From: an uncultured Lachnospiraceae bacterium | Lineage (GTDB): Bacteria; Bacillota; Clostridia; Lachnospirales; Lachnospiraceae | Length of the DNA: 54,013 nt | NCBI GenBank assembly: GCA_937950565.1 | Contig: CALFCS010000172.1 | Span: 1-54,013, forward strand | Direction: 5' to 3' | In this document: positions 16,031 to 27,000 of the stretch, piece by piece | Numbering within the stretch: the first letter of the stretch is position 1 | Layout: every line of letters starts with the position of its first letter | Made by a program: the position numbers and the translations under genes | The notes under the pieces: generated by a model | Told to the model about the DNA's origin: nothing | The model's database searches: none | What the model saw: only the letters and a program-made list of their open reading frames with translations

Positions 16031-16754
16031 AGTATTTTTGGCAGATGATGAAGCCTGGATTACAATCGGACTGAAAAAATTGATAGAAAAGACGGAGTTA
16101 CCGTTTCAGGTTGTTGGAGAGGCAATGAACGGAATTGTTGCAGTGGAGGCCGTTGAAGAGAAAAGGCCGGATTTGCTGATTACGGACATTCGCATGCCAG
16201 GATATAATGGGCTGGAGTTAATGGAGCAGATGAAAAAGAAAAATCTGGATACGCAAGTGATTTTTCTCAGCGGATATGCAGAGTTTGAATATGCCCGGCG
16301 GGCAGTCCAGCTGGGGGCTTTTGATTATCTGGTGAAACCGGTCAAGTATGAAGGGCTGAAAAAAGTATTAGACACGTTTATGGAGACATTTGAGAGGGAT
16401 GGCGCCATTCGGGAGGAGAATCTGCAGGAAGAGGTAAATTTATCAACGGTGCAGGCGGTTATAAGTGAACTTCAGAAAAACTATATGAAAGATATTACGT
16501 TAACGTCCATTTCAGAGAAGCATAATATTAGTATCAGCCATCTGAGTGAAATGATTAGGGATGAACTGGGAATGTCCTATTCTGAATATATTATATCTAA
16601 AAGGATACAGAGGGCAAAAGAGCTTTTGGCAGATGAAACACTTTCTGTAAATGAGGTGGGAGAAGCTGTCGGATATAAGGATTATTATTATTTTACCAAA
16701 GTGTTTAAACGAGTTGTGGGTATAACACCAAGCAAGTACAGAAAAAATCTGTAA
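16023..16754 (+). CDS. YesN-type response regulator with AraC DNA-binding domain
   Basis: A 243-residue regulator. The receiver domain has DDE at 8-10 and phosphoacceptor Asp55 in TDIRMPG, and the conserved Lys in FDYLVKPVKYEG. The C-terminal AraC-type double helix-turn-helix ends VGEAVGYKDYYYFTKVFKR...GITPSKYRK. I chose the ATG at 16023 because AGGGAGAGG precedes it; an in-frame ATG at 15990 would add an arginine-rich tail before the receiver start. It is the last gene of the sensor operon. The glycosidase at 16902 is the nearest plausible target. Confidence 0.93.
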   Translation: MYKVFLADDEAWITIGLKKLIEKTELPFQVVGEAMNGIVAVEAVEEKRPDLLITDIRMPGYNGLELMEQMKKKNLDTQVIFLSGYAEFEYARRAVQLGAFDYLVKPVKYEGLKKVLDTFMETFERDGAIREENLQEEVNLSTVQAVISELQKNYMKDITLTSISEKHNISISHLSEMIRDELGMSYSEYIISKRIQRAKELLADETLSVNEVGEAVGYKDYYYFTKVFKRVVGITPSKYRKNL

Positions 16755-16813
16755 AACCGAAAAAATGACAAAAAATAAGAAATAAAAACATTTTATTTTA
16801 TATAAGAACTTTC

Positions 16814-16819
16814 TATAAT
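16814..16819 (+). promoter_or_regulatory. Probable -10 element upstream of the GH127 gene
   Basis: TATAAT at 16814-16819 lies in a very AT-rich leader. The -35 position (TTTTAT, 16791-16796) is weak, which fits activator-dependent transcription, possibly by the YesN-type regulator just upstream. The ribosome binding site AGAAGGGAG precedes the ATG at 16902. Confidence 0.4.
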
Positions 16820-16901
16820 AAAAAAGAAATCATAAATACTCTTTTATTATGGGAAGTTTTTTGTTGAAAAAATTTACTAAAAAGAGAAGGGAGAAGAACG
16901 A

Positions 16902-19900
16902 ATGAAAATGAAAAAAATGTTAGCGGTAGTTTTGTCTGCAGCAGTATTAGTAAGTCCGATCCTGCCTGCAGCGCCACTTCAGACAGTACATGCCGCAGAA
17001 AAGGAAAAAGTTCTGGATATGAACTTTGATGACAACGATCTGACTGATACTGCAGGAACAGTAACAGCGGGAGCGGAACTTGGAACTCCAAATTATGTAG
17101 AAGGTCATGATGGGAAAGGAAAGGCCATTGAACTGAATGGTAGTATTCTAAATCTTGGGACATCTGACAAATTACAGCCGGACGATCTTACACTTTCCTT
17201 TTGGGTAAAAGCTCCAAAGGGAGGATATTCCGGTGAAGTATCCTATTTTTGGTTTAAGAATGAAAGCGCATATGATTCAGATGGGTGGTATTTGACGTCT
17301 TCGGATGATATGGCATTGTATTTTCTTGCCGGAACCGGCTGCTATGCTGGTGGAGTAAAAAGTGAGACAATGTCCAGGGGGGATTTCTTCCCGGAAGAAG
17401 AGTGGGTGCATGTGGCAGTTACTTATGATGGGGCAAGCCATGAACTGAACTGCTATAGAAACGGGGAAAAGATTCAGACAGATATGACATTTGGTTCTCC
17501 TTGCGATATCGTAGGAACAGATTGTACTAAATATATAGGCCGTCAAGGGTATGCGCATGCAAATGGACTGACAGGTGCGCTGGATGATATCCAGATATAC
17601 AAGGGTGTGCTGACAGATGAAGAGATTGCAAGGCTTGCAGGAAAAGAGACATGGAAGGATTCTTTAGCATTTGAGATGAATTTTGAAAATGTGGAAGGAG
17701 ATGCAGGAACGAATTTGCCGGGTACGATTACGGCTAATACAGGTGAGACAGTAACTGTTCATGATAATGTAGCGCTGGTGGAAGGCCGTGATGGAGGAAA
17801 AGCAATTGACCTCGGTTTTAAGAAGGGGTACCTTACCACGGCAAATACGGACAAATTAAATCCCAAAAGTCTGACTGTATCCGTATGGCTTAAGAGATAT
17901 GAGTCTGCAAATGCAGAGGCACGTGTCATCTGGGCAAAACCGGACAACTCCTGGGATGGGCAGGGATGGTTTCTGGGATGGACCGTCGGTGAAAGCATGG
18001 CGCTTGTAACAGATGGGAGAAATATGGCAGTCCAGAAAGCCAGTGCAGATACATTACTCCCATTGAATGAATGGACAAACATCACAGGTGTATTTAACGG
18101 AGAAACTGGTGATATTATCCTTTATCAGGATGGTGTACAGTTTGCTTTAGCGCAGGTGGCAGATGCGTCCATTACAAAATCAGCGATTGCGGATATCCTG
18201 ATTGGCAAATCTGGTTATGGAGATGTAGGAATTGGATGTTATGCTGATGATTTCCAGATTTATAATAAAGCGCTTACAGCGAAAGAAGTCAGCGAGATTG
18301 TAGGACTTACAGATCAGGATCTTGTAGATGCTGATGCAGAAAAATTAAGCATTTCATCCAGAGTTTCATCTGATTTTATATTGCCATCAGAAGGTGAAAA
18401 TGGCTCTGTTATTACGTGGCAGTCAGAGCATGAGGCTGTCAAAATTGAGGAAAACAAAAAAGCAGTTATCACGAGAGGAAGCGAAGACGTAACCGGAAAA
18501 TTAACTGCAACCTTAACGTTAAATGGCAAAAGTGCAACGAAAACATTTGAAGTAACGGTTGTAAAAGAAAATGAACCGGTAGAGGGAATGCAGAAGTTGA
18601 GTCATGACGAGATTCTCTATGTGGGCGGAAGTGTAGGGAAGCGTCTGGAGGATGCAGTAAATAATTATGCAATGGACTACCTGTATGGACAGAAATTGCC
18701 GGCATATTTAAATGAGTACAAGAATCATAGTCATTCCGGATGGAGCTGGTTGGAAGGCGAGCAGCCGGGAAAATGGCTGGAGAGCATGGCGAACTACAAA
18801 TGGATGAACAATCCGGAGATTGATGCGGCAATTAAAGATGTCGTTGCGCAGCTCGCGGCAACACAGACTGTAGAAGACAGGAGTAAGAGAGGATACAACC
18901 AGTTTGGCGGCTATCTGGGCAACGGTACAGAGACAATCCGTAACAGTGTGCCTGTAAAAGGTATGGACCCGTATGAGATGTATTCTACTTTAAATGGTCT
19001 GATAAATGTATACAAGAATTATAAAGAAGACGATGCAGAACTTGCGGCGCAGGCAATGGACTGTGCAGTGAAACTGGCGGATTATCTTGTGGCAACAATT
19101 GGTGATGAAAATACAAAAGTCTGCTATCAGGATGGTACGCAGTCCAGTATCAATAAGAAAGAATTCTGGCCTTTCGCTATTACGAATGGCGTTACAATTG
19201 CGGGCCATGACGTACATCAGGGCTGGGAAGGTGCGTTAATTATTGATCCGATGATGCAGCTTTCGAAAACGGTAAAAGAAGTAAAAGGCCAGGAAAGCAA
19301 ATCCGCAGTATATTCACAGTGGGTAGACTGGGTGATTGGAAATATAGATAAATGGGCTTCTTCTTACGGCGGATACGGAGATACCCCGTATGCGGACCTG
19401 GAAAAGGTTGCAGCTGGAGAAATGGGAATTGATGAAGTGCAGCATTATGTACATGCACACACCTTCCAGATGACATTCCTTGGATTTTTGAAGAAATATC
19501 AGGAAACGGGAGATGCGTCTTATCTCGATAAAGTTGTTGGTGCATGGGAGGATATTATTTCCAGACAGGTATATATTACAGGTACGACATCGGTAGGTGA
19601 ACATTATGAAGCAGGCCACAATCTTCCAAATACAGGAAGTGTCGGTGAGACCTGCGCGACAAACTCCTGGACGTTGATGAACAATAACCTGTTTGAGCTG
19701 ACAGGAGATGCAAGATACCAGCAGGTAGTCGAAGATGTTATTTATAACCATATGTTTGCTACCTCTACGATTGATGGAGACGGTTATAGCTACCACCGGC
19801 CGTTGAATGGCTCCACAGAGCGTTTTTACACAGGACCTGACTGCTGTTCTTCCTCCGGTATGAGGATGCAGTCTTATGTGCCTTATTATATTTATACAAA

Positions 19901-22301
19901 GGCAGAGTCTGATGTATATGTAAATCAATTTATCGAGAGTGAAGCAAAGATTACGCTGGATAATGGGAAGGTCATGCATCTGAAACAGACGACAGACTAT
20001 CCGGAGACGGATGATATCCAGATTGAGATTATGAAGGACACAACTGCGGATACATTGCATGTACGTGTCCCTGACTGGGTAGAAAATGCAGTTGTAAAAG
20101 TGAACGGTGCAGAAATAAAGAATGTGGCAGCCGGTGAATATGTTGAGATGAAAGTAAAAGCCGGGGATTCTGTCAAGATTACATATCCATCTGAACTTAC
20201 CTGGGTAAAAGGTGACTTTTCTAATGAAGGTTCCTGGGCTATGAAAAAAGGTCCAATGGTATATTGCGTGGACGCAGCATTCATGACGGTTGAAGAGTCA
20301 CAGAAAGCATTTGGCTCGGATGTGGCGCCTGTTACAGGAACGGCAGTTATCGGTGCAGCGGATGGAAAAGCAGTTGAGACAACAAGAGAGATTGTCTTCG
20401 ACAGTGAGAAATATTTTGGAAAAGGCTACATGATGCTGATGGCAACGCCGAATGGAGAGCAGGAAATTGCGGTTGTGCCATATGCGAATATCGGGCAGTG
20501 GTATCGTTACGGCGAGGATGCTCCGGGCCTGTATGGTGCAGGTTATAATTCTGCAGTTCGTTATTCCTACGCAATCTGGATGTCGAAGGATGTTTCTGAA
20601 TATCCGGAAGTTCCGGAGCCGGAGACAAAACCGGTTGTGCATTATGATTTTGATTCTGTTGACGGAACAACCATCAAAGATATATCTGGAAACGGAAAAG
20701 ATGCGACTGCAGTAGGAAATGTTTCTTATGAAAATGGCAGATTGGAAAAAGGGATTCGTTTAAATGGTACAAATTCCTATGTGCAGCTGCCAGCAGATGT
20801 CATTTATGGACTGCATAATATGACAATTGCTACATGGGTAAACCCGGAAGAGGTTGTGAACTGGGCACGTGTATTTGATTTTGGAAACGGCCAGATAGAT
20901 CCTCCGTATCCGAATCTGTTCCTCACTGTACATAATTCGAATGGAAATACAAGGCTTGCATATGAAGACGGAGCAAATTCTCATGTAGATACAGCGGCTT
21001 TGCCAATAAATACATGGACGCATATAGCTGTTACAATCCAGGGCTCCAGGGCAATCTTATATATAAATGGAACAAAGGCAGCTGAGAATGCAGGGTTCCA
21101 TATGCTTCCTTCGCAGATTGCAAGTATGACCAGTAATTTTATCGGCAAATCCAATTATACAGCGGATTCACTTTTCAAAGGAGATATTGATGATTTCCGT
21201 ATTTATAACCGGGCATTAGGCACAGACGAAATATCAATGCTTGCAGAAGGAGAGGAGCCTGTAAGAACAGTTCAGACAGTGGAGCAGCCGGGAGAAGTAG
21301 AGACAACAGTTGGAGTGGCTCCGGCGCTTCCGGAAAAGGTAAAAGTTACTTATACAAATGGAACAGAAGGCCGTGAAGAGGTTGTCTGGGAAGAGATTGC
21401 GGCTGAAAAATATGCACAGACCGGTACTTTCAAAGTAAAAGGTAAGGTTGGTGAATTTGAGGTAGAACTTACGATAGTAGTAAAAGAGGAATCAGAACCG
21501 GAAAAAGAAGTTGTTTCTATTTCTGTAACGGAACCGAAGAAGGTAGAATACCTCTTAGAGGATGAACTTTCAACAGAAGGAATGAAAGTAACCGTCACAT
21601 ATTCAGACGGAACGAAAGAGGACATCACGGAGGGTTATGAAGTAAAGGGATATGATCCGGAAAAAATTGGAAAACAGACCATTACAGTTTCTTATGGAGG
21701 AAAAGAAGCAACATTTGAAGTAGAGATTCTTGGACTGCCGTTTGTGGATGTGACAGAGGCGGAGGAATGCAGCTGGTACTTCAAAGAAGTATATTATAAC
21801 TATTATAAAGAGATTATGACGGGCACAGATAAGACGCACTTTGCACCGTTCGAGAATCTGGCGAGGGCACAGTTTGCGGTAATTCTTCACCGGTTGAGTG
21901 GCAAGCCCGCAGTGTCATATACGAATAGGTTCCCGGATGTGGAAAAGGGAATCTGGTATACAGACGCGATTCTCTGGGCGGCGAGCACTGAGGTTGTAAA
22001 TGGCTACACCGATAGTGGATTGTTCGGACCTTCCGATAATATTAACCGTGAGCAGATGGCGGTTATGATGTACCGTTATGCGAAATATCTGAAAAAAGAT
22101 ATTAGTGCAGAAGCTGATTACAGTAAGTTTGTGGATGCTTCAGATGTAAATGACTTTGCGAAAAAGGCAATGAGCTGGGCGATTGGAAACAAAATCATAA
22201 CTGGTAAAGACCATGAAACCAGACTTGACCCACAAGGTTATGCATCTCGCGCAGAATGTGCGATTATTATTCAGAGATTTATGAAAGCTTATGACAAATA
22301 A
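16902..22301 (+). CDS. Secreted S-layer-anchored GH127-type beta-L-arabinofuranosidase with LamG, Ig-like and SLH modules
   Basis: A 1799-residue modular enzyme. Order: signal peptide ending near VHA-AEK (about residue 32); two LamG/concanavalin-like modules (about 36-250, 255-470); an atrophied Ig-like module (about 475-555); the GH127/DUF1680 catalytic domain (about 565-1225); a third LamG (about 1243-1450); a Big_4-like (about 1456-1530) and a Big_3-like module (about 1535-1605); three SLH repeats (about 1611-1799). The GH127 zinc/cysteine site known from HypBA1 is intact: GEHYE (Glu900), ETC (Glu916, Cys918, the same 18-residue spacing) and the Cys-Cys pair (981, 982). It probably removes beta-L-arabinofuranose from plant arabinans or glycoproteins at the cell surface. 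The exact linkage is not predictable. Confidence 0.88.
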   Translation: MKMKKMLAVVLSAAVLVSPILPAAPLQTVHAAEKEKVLDMNFDDNDLTDTAGTVTAGAELGTPNYVEGHDGKGKAIELNGSILNLGTSDKLQPDDLTLSFWVKAPKGGYSGEVSYFWFKNESAYDSDGWYLTSSDDMALYFLAGTGCYAGGVKSETMSRGDFFPEEEWVHVAVTYDGASHELNCYRNGEKIQTDMTFGSPCDIVGTDCTKYIGRQGYAHANGLTGALDDIQIYKGVLTDEEIARLAGKETWKDSLAFEMNFENVEGDAGTNLPGTITANTGETVTVHDNVALVEGRDGGKAIDLGFKKGYLTTANTDKLNPKSLTVSVWLKRYESANAEARVIWAKPDNSWDGQGWFLGWTVGESMALVTDGRNMAVQKASADTLLPLNEWTNITGVFNGETGDIILYQDGVQFALAQVADASITKSAIADILIGKSGYGDVGIGCYADDFQIYNKALTAKEVSEIVGLTDQDLVDADAEKLSISSRVSSDFILPSEGENGSVITWQSEHEAVKIEENKKAVITRGSEDVTGKLTATLTLNGKSATKTFEVTVVKENEPVEGMQKLSHDEILYVGGSVGKRLEDAVNNYAMDYLYGQKLPAYLNEYKNHSHSGWSWLEGEQPGKWLESMANYKWMNNPEIDAAIKDVVAQLAATQTVEDRSKRGYNQFGGYLGNGTETIRNSVPVKGMDPYEMYSTLNGLINVYKNYKEDDAELAAQAMDCAVKLADYLVATIGDENTKVCYQDGTQSSINKKEFWPFAITNGVTIAGHDVHQGWEGALIIDPMMQLSKTVKEVKGQESKSAVYSQWVDWVIGNIDKWASSYGGYGDTPYADLEKVAAGEMGIDEVQHYVHAHTFQMTFLGFLKKYQETGDASYLDKVVGAWEDIISRQVYITGTTSVGEHYEAGHNLPNTGSVGETCATNSWTLMNNNLFELTGDARYQQVVEDVIYNHMFATSTIDGDGYSYHRPLNGSTERFYTGPDCCSSSGMRMQSYVPYYIYTKAESDVYVNQFIESEAKITLDNGKVMHLKQTTDYPETDDIQIEIMKDTTADTLHVRVPDWVENAVVKVNGAEIKNVAAGEYVEMKVKAGDSVKITYPSELTWVKGDFSNEGSWAMKKGPMVYCVDAAFMTVEESQKAFGSDVAPVTGTAVIGAADGKAVETTREIVFDSEKYFGKGYMMLMATPNGEQEIAVVPYANIGQWYRYGEDAPGLYGAGYNSAVRYSYAIWMSKDVSEYPEVPEPETKPVVHYDFDSVDGTTIKDISGNGKDATAVGNVSYENGRLEKGIRLNGTNSYVQLPADVIYGLHNMTIATWVNPEEVVNWARVFDFGNGQIDPPYPNLFLTVHNSNGNTRLAYEDGANSHVDTAALPINTWTHIAVTIQGSRAILYINGTKAAENAGFHMLPSQIASMTSNFIGKSNYTADSLFKGDIDDFRIYNRALGTDEISMLAEGEEPVRTVQTVEQPGEVETTVGVAPALPEKVKVTYTNGTEGREEVVWEEIAAEKYAQTGTFKVKGKVGEFEVELTIVVKEESEPEKEVVSISVTEPKKVEYLLEDELSTEGMKVTVTYSDGTKEDITEGYEVKGYDPEKIGKQTITVSYGGKEATFEVEILGLPFVDVTEAEECSWYFKEVYYNYYKEIMTGTDKTHFAPFENLARAQFAVILHRLSGKPAVSYTNRFPDVEKGIWYTDAILWAASTEVVNGYTDSGLFGPSDNINREQMAVMMYRYAKYLKKDISAEADYSKFVDASDVNDFAKKAMSWAIGNKIITGKDHETRLDPQGYASRAECAIIIQRFMKAYDK

Positions 22302-22306
22302 AAAGG

Positions 22307-22344
22307 TCCGGGCGGAGAGCAGATGTTTTCCGCTCGGATTTTTT
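22307..22344 (+). terminator. Intrinsic terminator after the GH127 gene
   Basis: TCCGGGCGGA (22307-22316) pairs with TCCGCTCGGA (22329-22338), one G-T pair, 12-base loop, followed by a six-base T-run. Confidence 0.85.
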
Positions 22345-22396
22345 ATAATTTTTAAGATGTTAACATATATATAACTTTTAAGGGGTCAACTTTTCA

Positions 22397-22425
22397 TTGA
22401 CAGTCGGGGATATCGTTGTTATACT
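22397..22425 (+). promoter_or_regulatory. Promoter of the blaI-like operon, with candidate operator
   Basis: TTGACA (22397-22402), 17 bases, TATACT (22420-22425): a near-consensus promoter. A TACT...AGTA dyad (22422-22434) overlaps the -10, and a GTCAA...TTGAC dyad overlaps the -35. A strong core promoter covered by dyads fits autorepression by the BlaI-type repressor encoded directly downstream. The operator identity is inferred. Confidence 0.65.
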
Positions 22426-22480
22426 ACAAGAGTAATAAAAAATATTAATAGTAAATTTTAAGGATGTGGAGAAAACAATT

Positions 22481-22891
22481 ATGGTATCTAAGAAATCAAA
22501 GTATTTGACAAATAGTGAAGAAGATTTAATGGAAATGTTCTGGGAAAAGAAGGAACCTTTGACAAGTGTTGAAATTCTGGAGATTTCTGCAGACCGCTCC
22601 TGGAATGGAAACTATGTACATATTATGCTGCGCTCACTGCTTAAAAAGGGAATGATAAAGGTATGCGGTACCGTGCAGTGCGGCACACAGTATGCAAGGC
22701 AGTTTGTGCCTGCGGTTACGAGAGAGCAGTATGCGGCAAAGCTTGTTATGTCGAAGGGGATAGGAAGCAGTGATATTGCCGCAGTAACGGTGGCGATGGT
22801 GAATGAAGCCGGCGAACAGGGCGGGGACGCGTTAGTGAAGCAGTTAGAGGAAATTATAGAAGAGCTAAAGAGTAAGGAATTAAAGGAGTAA
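22481..22891 (+). CDS. BlaI/MecI/CopY-family transcriptional repressor
   Basis: A 136-residue winged-helix repressor. The N-terminal DNA-binding domain reads LTNSEEDLMEMFWEKKEPLT, then a helix-turn-helix with NGNYVHIMLRSLLKKGMI, and the C-terminal half is a dimerisation region. Family members repress until a membrane M56 protease triggers their cleavage, and such a protease is the next gene, six bases away. The ATG at 22481 has GGAG nine bases upstream; a GTG at 22466 would add five residues but has poor spacing. It probably controls its own operon, including the ABC transporter. Confidence 0.9.
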   Translation: MVSKKSKYLTNSEEDLMEMFWEKKEPLTSVEILEISADRSWNGNYVHIMLRSLLKKGMIKVCGTVQCGTQYARQFVPAVTREQYAAKLVMSKGIGSSDIAAVTVAMVNEAGEQGGDALVKQLEEIIEELKSKELKE

Positions 22892-22896
22892 TAAGT

Positions 22897-23979
22897 ATGC
22901 AGATTACGATTTTTTCTTTATTTATGTCAGTGATATGCAGCAGCATACTGGTAGTATTTAATTATTTCTGCCGGAAAAAACATTTTTTTATCAGACAGAT
23001 TGGAATCACAAATATATTATTTTTATATCTGATTTCTGTACTCCGGATGGTAATTCCTTATAAATTTTCCTTTACAAGGGTGATTCCTCCCAGTGGAGCT
23101 TTGAATCATTTTTACAGAGAAGCTTCTGTCAGTAAAATAGGGGCGGCACAGATATCGCCTATGGATGTTCTGGCCGCCGCCTGGCTGACGGTATCTGCGG
23201 CGCTGATGATACGGTTTATCTTCCGCTACCGGAAGGCCATGAAGGAGGTTGCCTCCTATGCTGTATGTGAAAACGAGCAATGTAAGCGGGTTTATAACCG
23301 GGTGTTAAATAAAAGCAGAAGAGAAATATCGATTACAATCCGGCGCAGCAGCCATGTCACAATCCCGATGGGAGTCGGTATTTTCCGGAAATCGATTATT
23401 CTTCCGGAAGAGACATACAGCGATTCGGAATTATATTATATTCTCCGGCATGAATATACACATTTCCAGAACCGGGATCTGGTGATTAAGATTTTCGTAC
23501 ATATTTATGGATGTATTTTTTGGTGGAATCCGGTGGTCCATCTGTTGAAAAGAGATCTGTCCCAGATTTTGGAAATCAAATGCGATTTGGATGTGACGGA
23601 CAAGCTGAAAAGCAGAGACAAGGCGGAATATCTGACCACAATTGTCAAGATGCTGAAGAATGCAGAAGCAAAAAGGCAGGAAAAGATATTTTGCGGGGCG
23701 ACGGCTTTCGTTACGAGAAATTCGGAGTCTGAAGTTGTGGAGCGGTTCCGGATCGTTTCGGCAGGGAATATTTCCCGAAGAAAGGGAAGGGTATTCTCGG
23801 GTGCATGCTTCCTGGTGTTTGGGTTGTTTTTGTTCCTTTCTTATTCGTTTGTAATCCAGCCGGACTATGAAGCGGCGGCGAAGCAAGGCGTTACGGAGGG
23901 TGCATCAAAAACAGGAGCTGGTAATGCTTATCATATAAAACACAGTGATGACACTTATTATGTTTATTTTAATGAGTAA
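22897..23979 (+). CDS. M56-family (BlaR1/MecR1-like) membrane metalloprotease
   Basis: A 360-residue membrane protein with hydrophobic helices near the N-terminus (residues about 2-22 and 35-52) and around 90-108, the zinc motif HEYTH (His185, His189) with downstream acidic residues, and a final helix near 305-325. Unlike BlaR1 it lacks a penicillin-binding sensor domain; only about 35 residues follow the last helix. It probably relieves repression by the BlaI-like protein after sensing an envelope signal. The inducer may instead be relayed by the ABC permease encoded next. It is co-transcribed with both neighbours. Confidence 0.88.
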   Translation: MQITIFSLFMSVICSSILVVFNYFCRKKHFFIRQIGITNILFLYLISVLRMVIPYKFSFTRVIPPSGALNHFYREASVSKIGAAQISPMDVLAAAWLTVSAALMIRFIFRYRKAMKEVASYAVCENEQCKRVYNRVLNKSRREISITIRRSSHVTIPMGVGIFRKSIILPEETYSDSELYYILRHEYTHFQNRDLVIKIFVHIYGCIFWWNPVVHLLKRDLSQILEIKCDLDVTDKLKSRDKAEYLTTIVKMLKNAEAKRQEKIFCGATAFVTRNSESEVVERFRIVSAGNISRRKGRVFSGACFLVFGLFLFLSYSFVIQPDYEAAAKQGVTEGASKTGAGNAYHIKHSDDTYYVYFNE

Positions 23980-24020
23980 GGGATGATGGGTAAATTTAGA
24001 ACGACAGGAGGTAGGAACTT

Positions 24021-27000
24021 ATGAGGAAATCCATTGCTTTCAAGGCGCTTTTGCGGGCTCCGATGAAAATGATACTGACCTTCCTTTTGATTGCGGCGGC
24101 TTCGTTTGCCTTGTTTTTCAGGGTGACGGACTATGCGGTTACTACAAGAGAATCAGCAAGGGCACAGAGCTTCTATTATGGTGTTGCGGCGCTTGACGTA
24201 AGCGTGCCGGAAATCCTGGTATATGACCAGGAACTGTATATCTACCCGGAAGATAAACCGTGGCCGTCTGATGAACAGATTGAGGAATTTTCATCGCTGC
24301 CCGGTGTGACTCTGGCTGATACAAGGTATACAACAGATGGGCTTGTGGAGGATTATAAGCGTGTTCTGGACCAGGAATGTTCCTGGCTTACAAATGATTT
24401 TATCGTGGAAGGCACTTATAACGGATATGAGGAATATGATGCAGATACGTACTGGCCTCATTTATATCTGCTGTTGGATGACGTCAAAGTGCATGCCGGA
24501 GATCTTGATTTAAGCCTTGGTAAAAACCGGGAGAATAACGATGTAAAGACAATGAAGATAGAGGTGCAGTTTGAAAACGGCAAAGCATTTAATGTTTTAG
24601 ATGAGGTGAAACAGCGTAGGGAATACTACGATACACTGGAAAAAGGGAGCAGATATCTAATCTGTGGTTTTTATTCTGAACGCACTGGCACGGCATTTTG
24701 TCTGGGAGGCGGAGAGGATGGAGAGAACACCTATGACGTGATACGTAAGATAGACGGGCTGGGGGAGGATTATCTGGAGACAGAGGATTTTGCCTGGTAT
24801 AAAGGAATGATTGCAGCAATCAACCAGGGAATTATGTCATATGACATCGAATATGTTTCGGATATGCGTGCAATCCCATATGTGAATGAACGGAAGATCG
24901 TTATTTCCCAGGGGCGTCCTCTGACGGCGAAGGATACGGAAGGCTGCGTGGTGAGTGAGACATTTATAGAAACGTATGGTCTGTCGCTGGGAGATACCAT
25001 TCACATAAAGCTTGGAGACAGGGTAAAGCGTCATGGGAGCGCTTTGGGGACGCGCGCCAGGGATGCGGAAACGATGTCAGAGTTTAAGACTCCTGTAGAA
25101 CTTGAAATTGTAGGTGTGTACAAGCTTAATAATCCGGTGCAGGAACGGATGAATGAGTGGCAGTGGCGTTATGGGCCGGGGACAATTTTTGTAAACAAAT
25201 CGCTCTTGCCGGTTCCGGTTCCGGATGATCATGAAATCGCGATGGGAGATTACAGTGTCTTTGTGGAAGACCCGGACGATATAGACGAGTTCCGGGATGC
25301 GGCAGAGAAGATGGCTTCTGAAATGGGGCTGGCACTCCGCTTTTCGGACGGGGGATGGTCCGGCATGAAGGATAGTATTGAGACAGGAACACTCACCTCG
25401 CTTCTGACAACCATTCTCTATGTGCTTGGCGCCACGCTCGCATTGTTCCTTGCCGTATACCTCTATGTTGGAAGGAACGGGCAGGCGTATGCGATTATGC
25501 GGACGCTGGGAGTTCCCGGCAGAAAGGCAGGAGGCTCCATTGTACTGCCACTGATGGCTTTATCCGTATTTGCGATATCGGCGGGCGGTATTGCGGGACT
25601 GTTCTATGCGTCTTATACAGTGGCAGAAACACTTGCGGGCATGTCGGACAGTACAGCGCCGAAAGGTTATTCCTACATTCTGGATGCGTCGCTTCCGGCA
25701 GGTGTCGTTATACTCTGCCTGCTGTTTGAACTGGTATTTATCTTCCTTTTAACGTGGATTTTCCTTTGGAAGATGAAGAGACTGTCGCCGCTTGAATTGT
25801 TGCATAAGGGAGCGGACCATATTGCAGGGATAAGAACTCCGGGGATTTTTGCAAATAAATCTGCACAAGCAGAGAAAATATCGGATATTGCCGATACAGC
25901 GCCGGTTCCCGCAGGAATTGATATGGAGAAGCTTTCTTCGCAAGACTTCTCACCGGTACATGGAAGATATCACGCATTTCGTCACGGAATGGCTTATATC
26001 CTGCGCCATATGCAAAGAGGTCTTGGGAAAACGGCAGTATCGCTGGTCCTCACCATTGTACTGACTGCCGGAATCGGAACATTTGCACTGGCAAGGCTTA
26101 CCTACCGTGACGCTGTCCGTGAGGCTGAGGTGAAGGGAAGAGCCGTAGAATATACTTCAGATTCTGTCAGCAAACTGGAAGATTCAAAGTTGCTTCGGGA
26201 TGTTTACTATTATAATTGTTTTGATGTGCGTGTGAATGGAAAAGGAACCCGCAGCGGCATCACGTTTACAAATAATTTAGACCGCTATCTGACAAAGGAT
26301 TATACCGTCACCTATGCTGAAGGATATGATGCTTCCGTCTTCAAAGGTATGGGCGGAGTATGTCTGGTAGAGAAGAAGTTTGCAAAGGAGCTTGGCGTTC
26401 AGGCGGGAGATGAAATAACGTTGATGTCAGATATGCTGTATCAGTTTATGCCGCAGGTGTATACGGCGGATAAGCTTGAGGCGGCAATTGCACGGGCGGG
26501 AAAGCCGTATAAGGTAGTAGGAATCCTGGAAACTGAGGATGAAAAGGGAACGGGGATTTTTACATCCATTAATGATGCGGCACAGACGCTATATGGACAG
26601 GTATTTCCGGTCAGCTACTGCGAATTTACGCTGACAAATAATAAGGACACGAAGGAAGCTTCGGAATTGCTGGAGGATTTGAGAAAAGAAGGAATGAGAT
26701 ATTCGAATACTGCGAATTTCCATATTGACTCGGAGGTTTTGAAAAATACGAAACGTATCCGTGACCTGTTGGAGTCGCTGTTCCCGATTGCTGTGGCAGC
26801 AGCCGTGCTGATTGGATTGTTCGGCCCGTGGCTGATCGTCATGCAGTCGGCACAGGAGGCCGCATTCCTGCGGATTCTCGGAGTGACGAAAAGGCGCGCC
26901 CGGTGCATACTTGTATTTGAACAGATGATTTTGTGTATTGTTGGAATTGCCCTCGTGGCGGGAATTCTTGCCGTATTCAGTCCGGGGTTTCTTATGAGGA

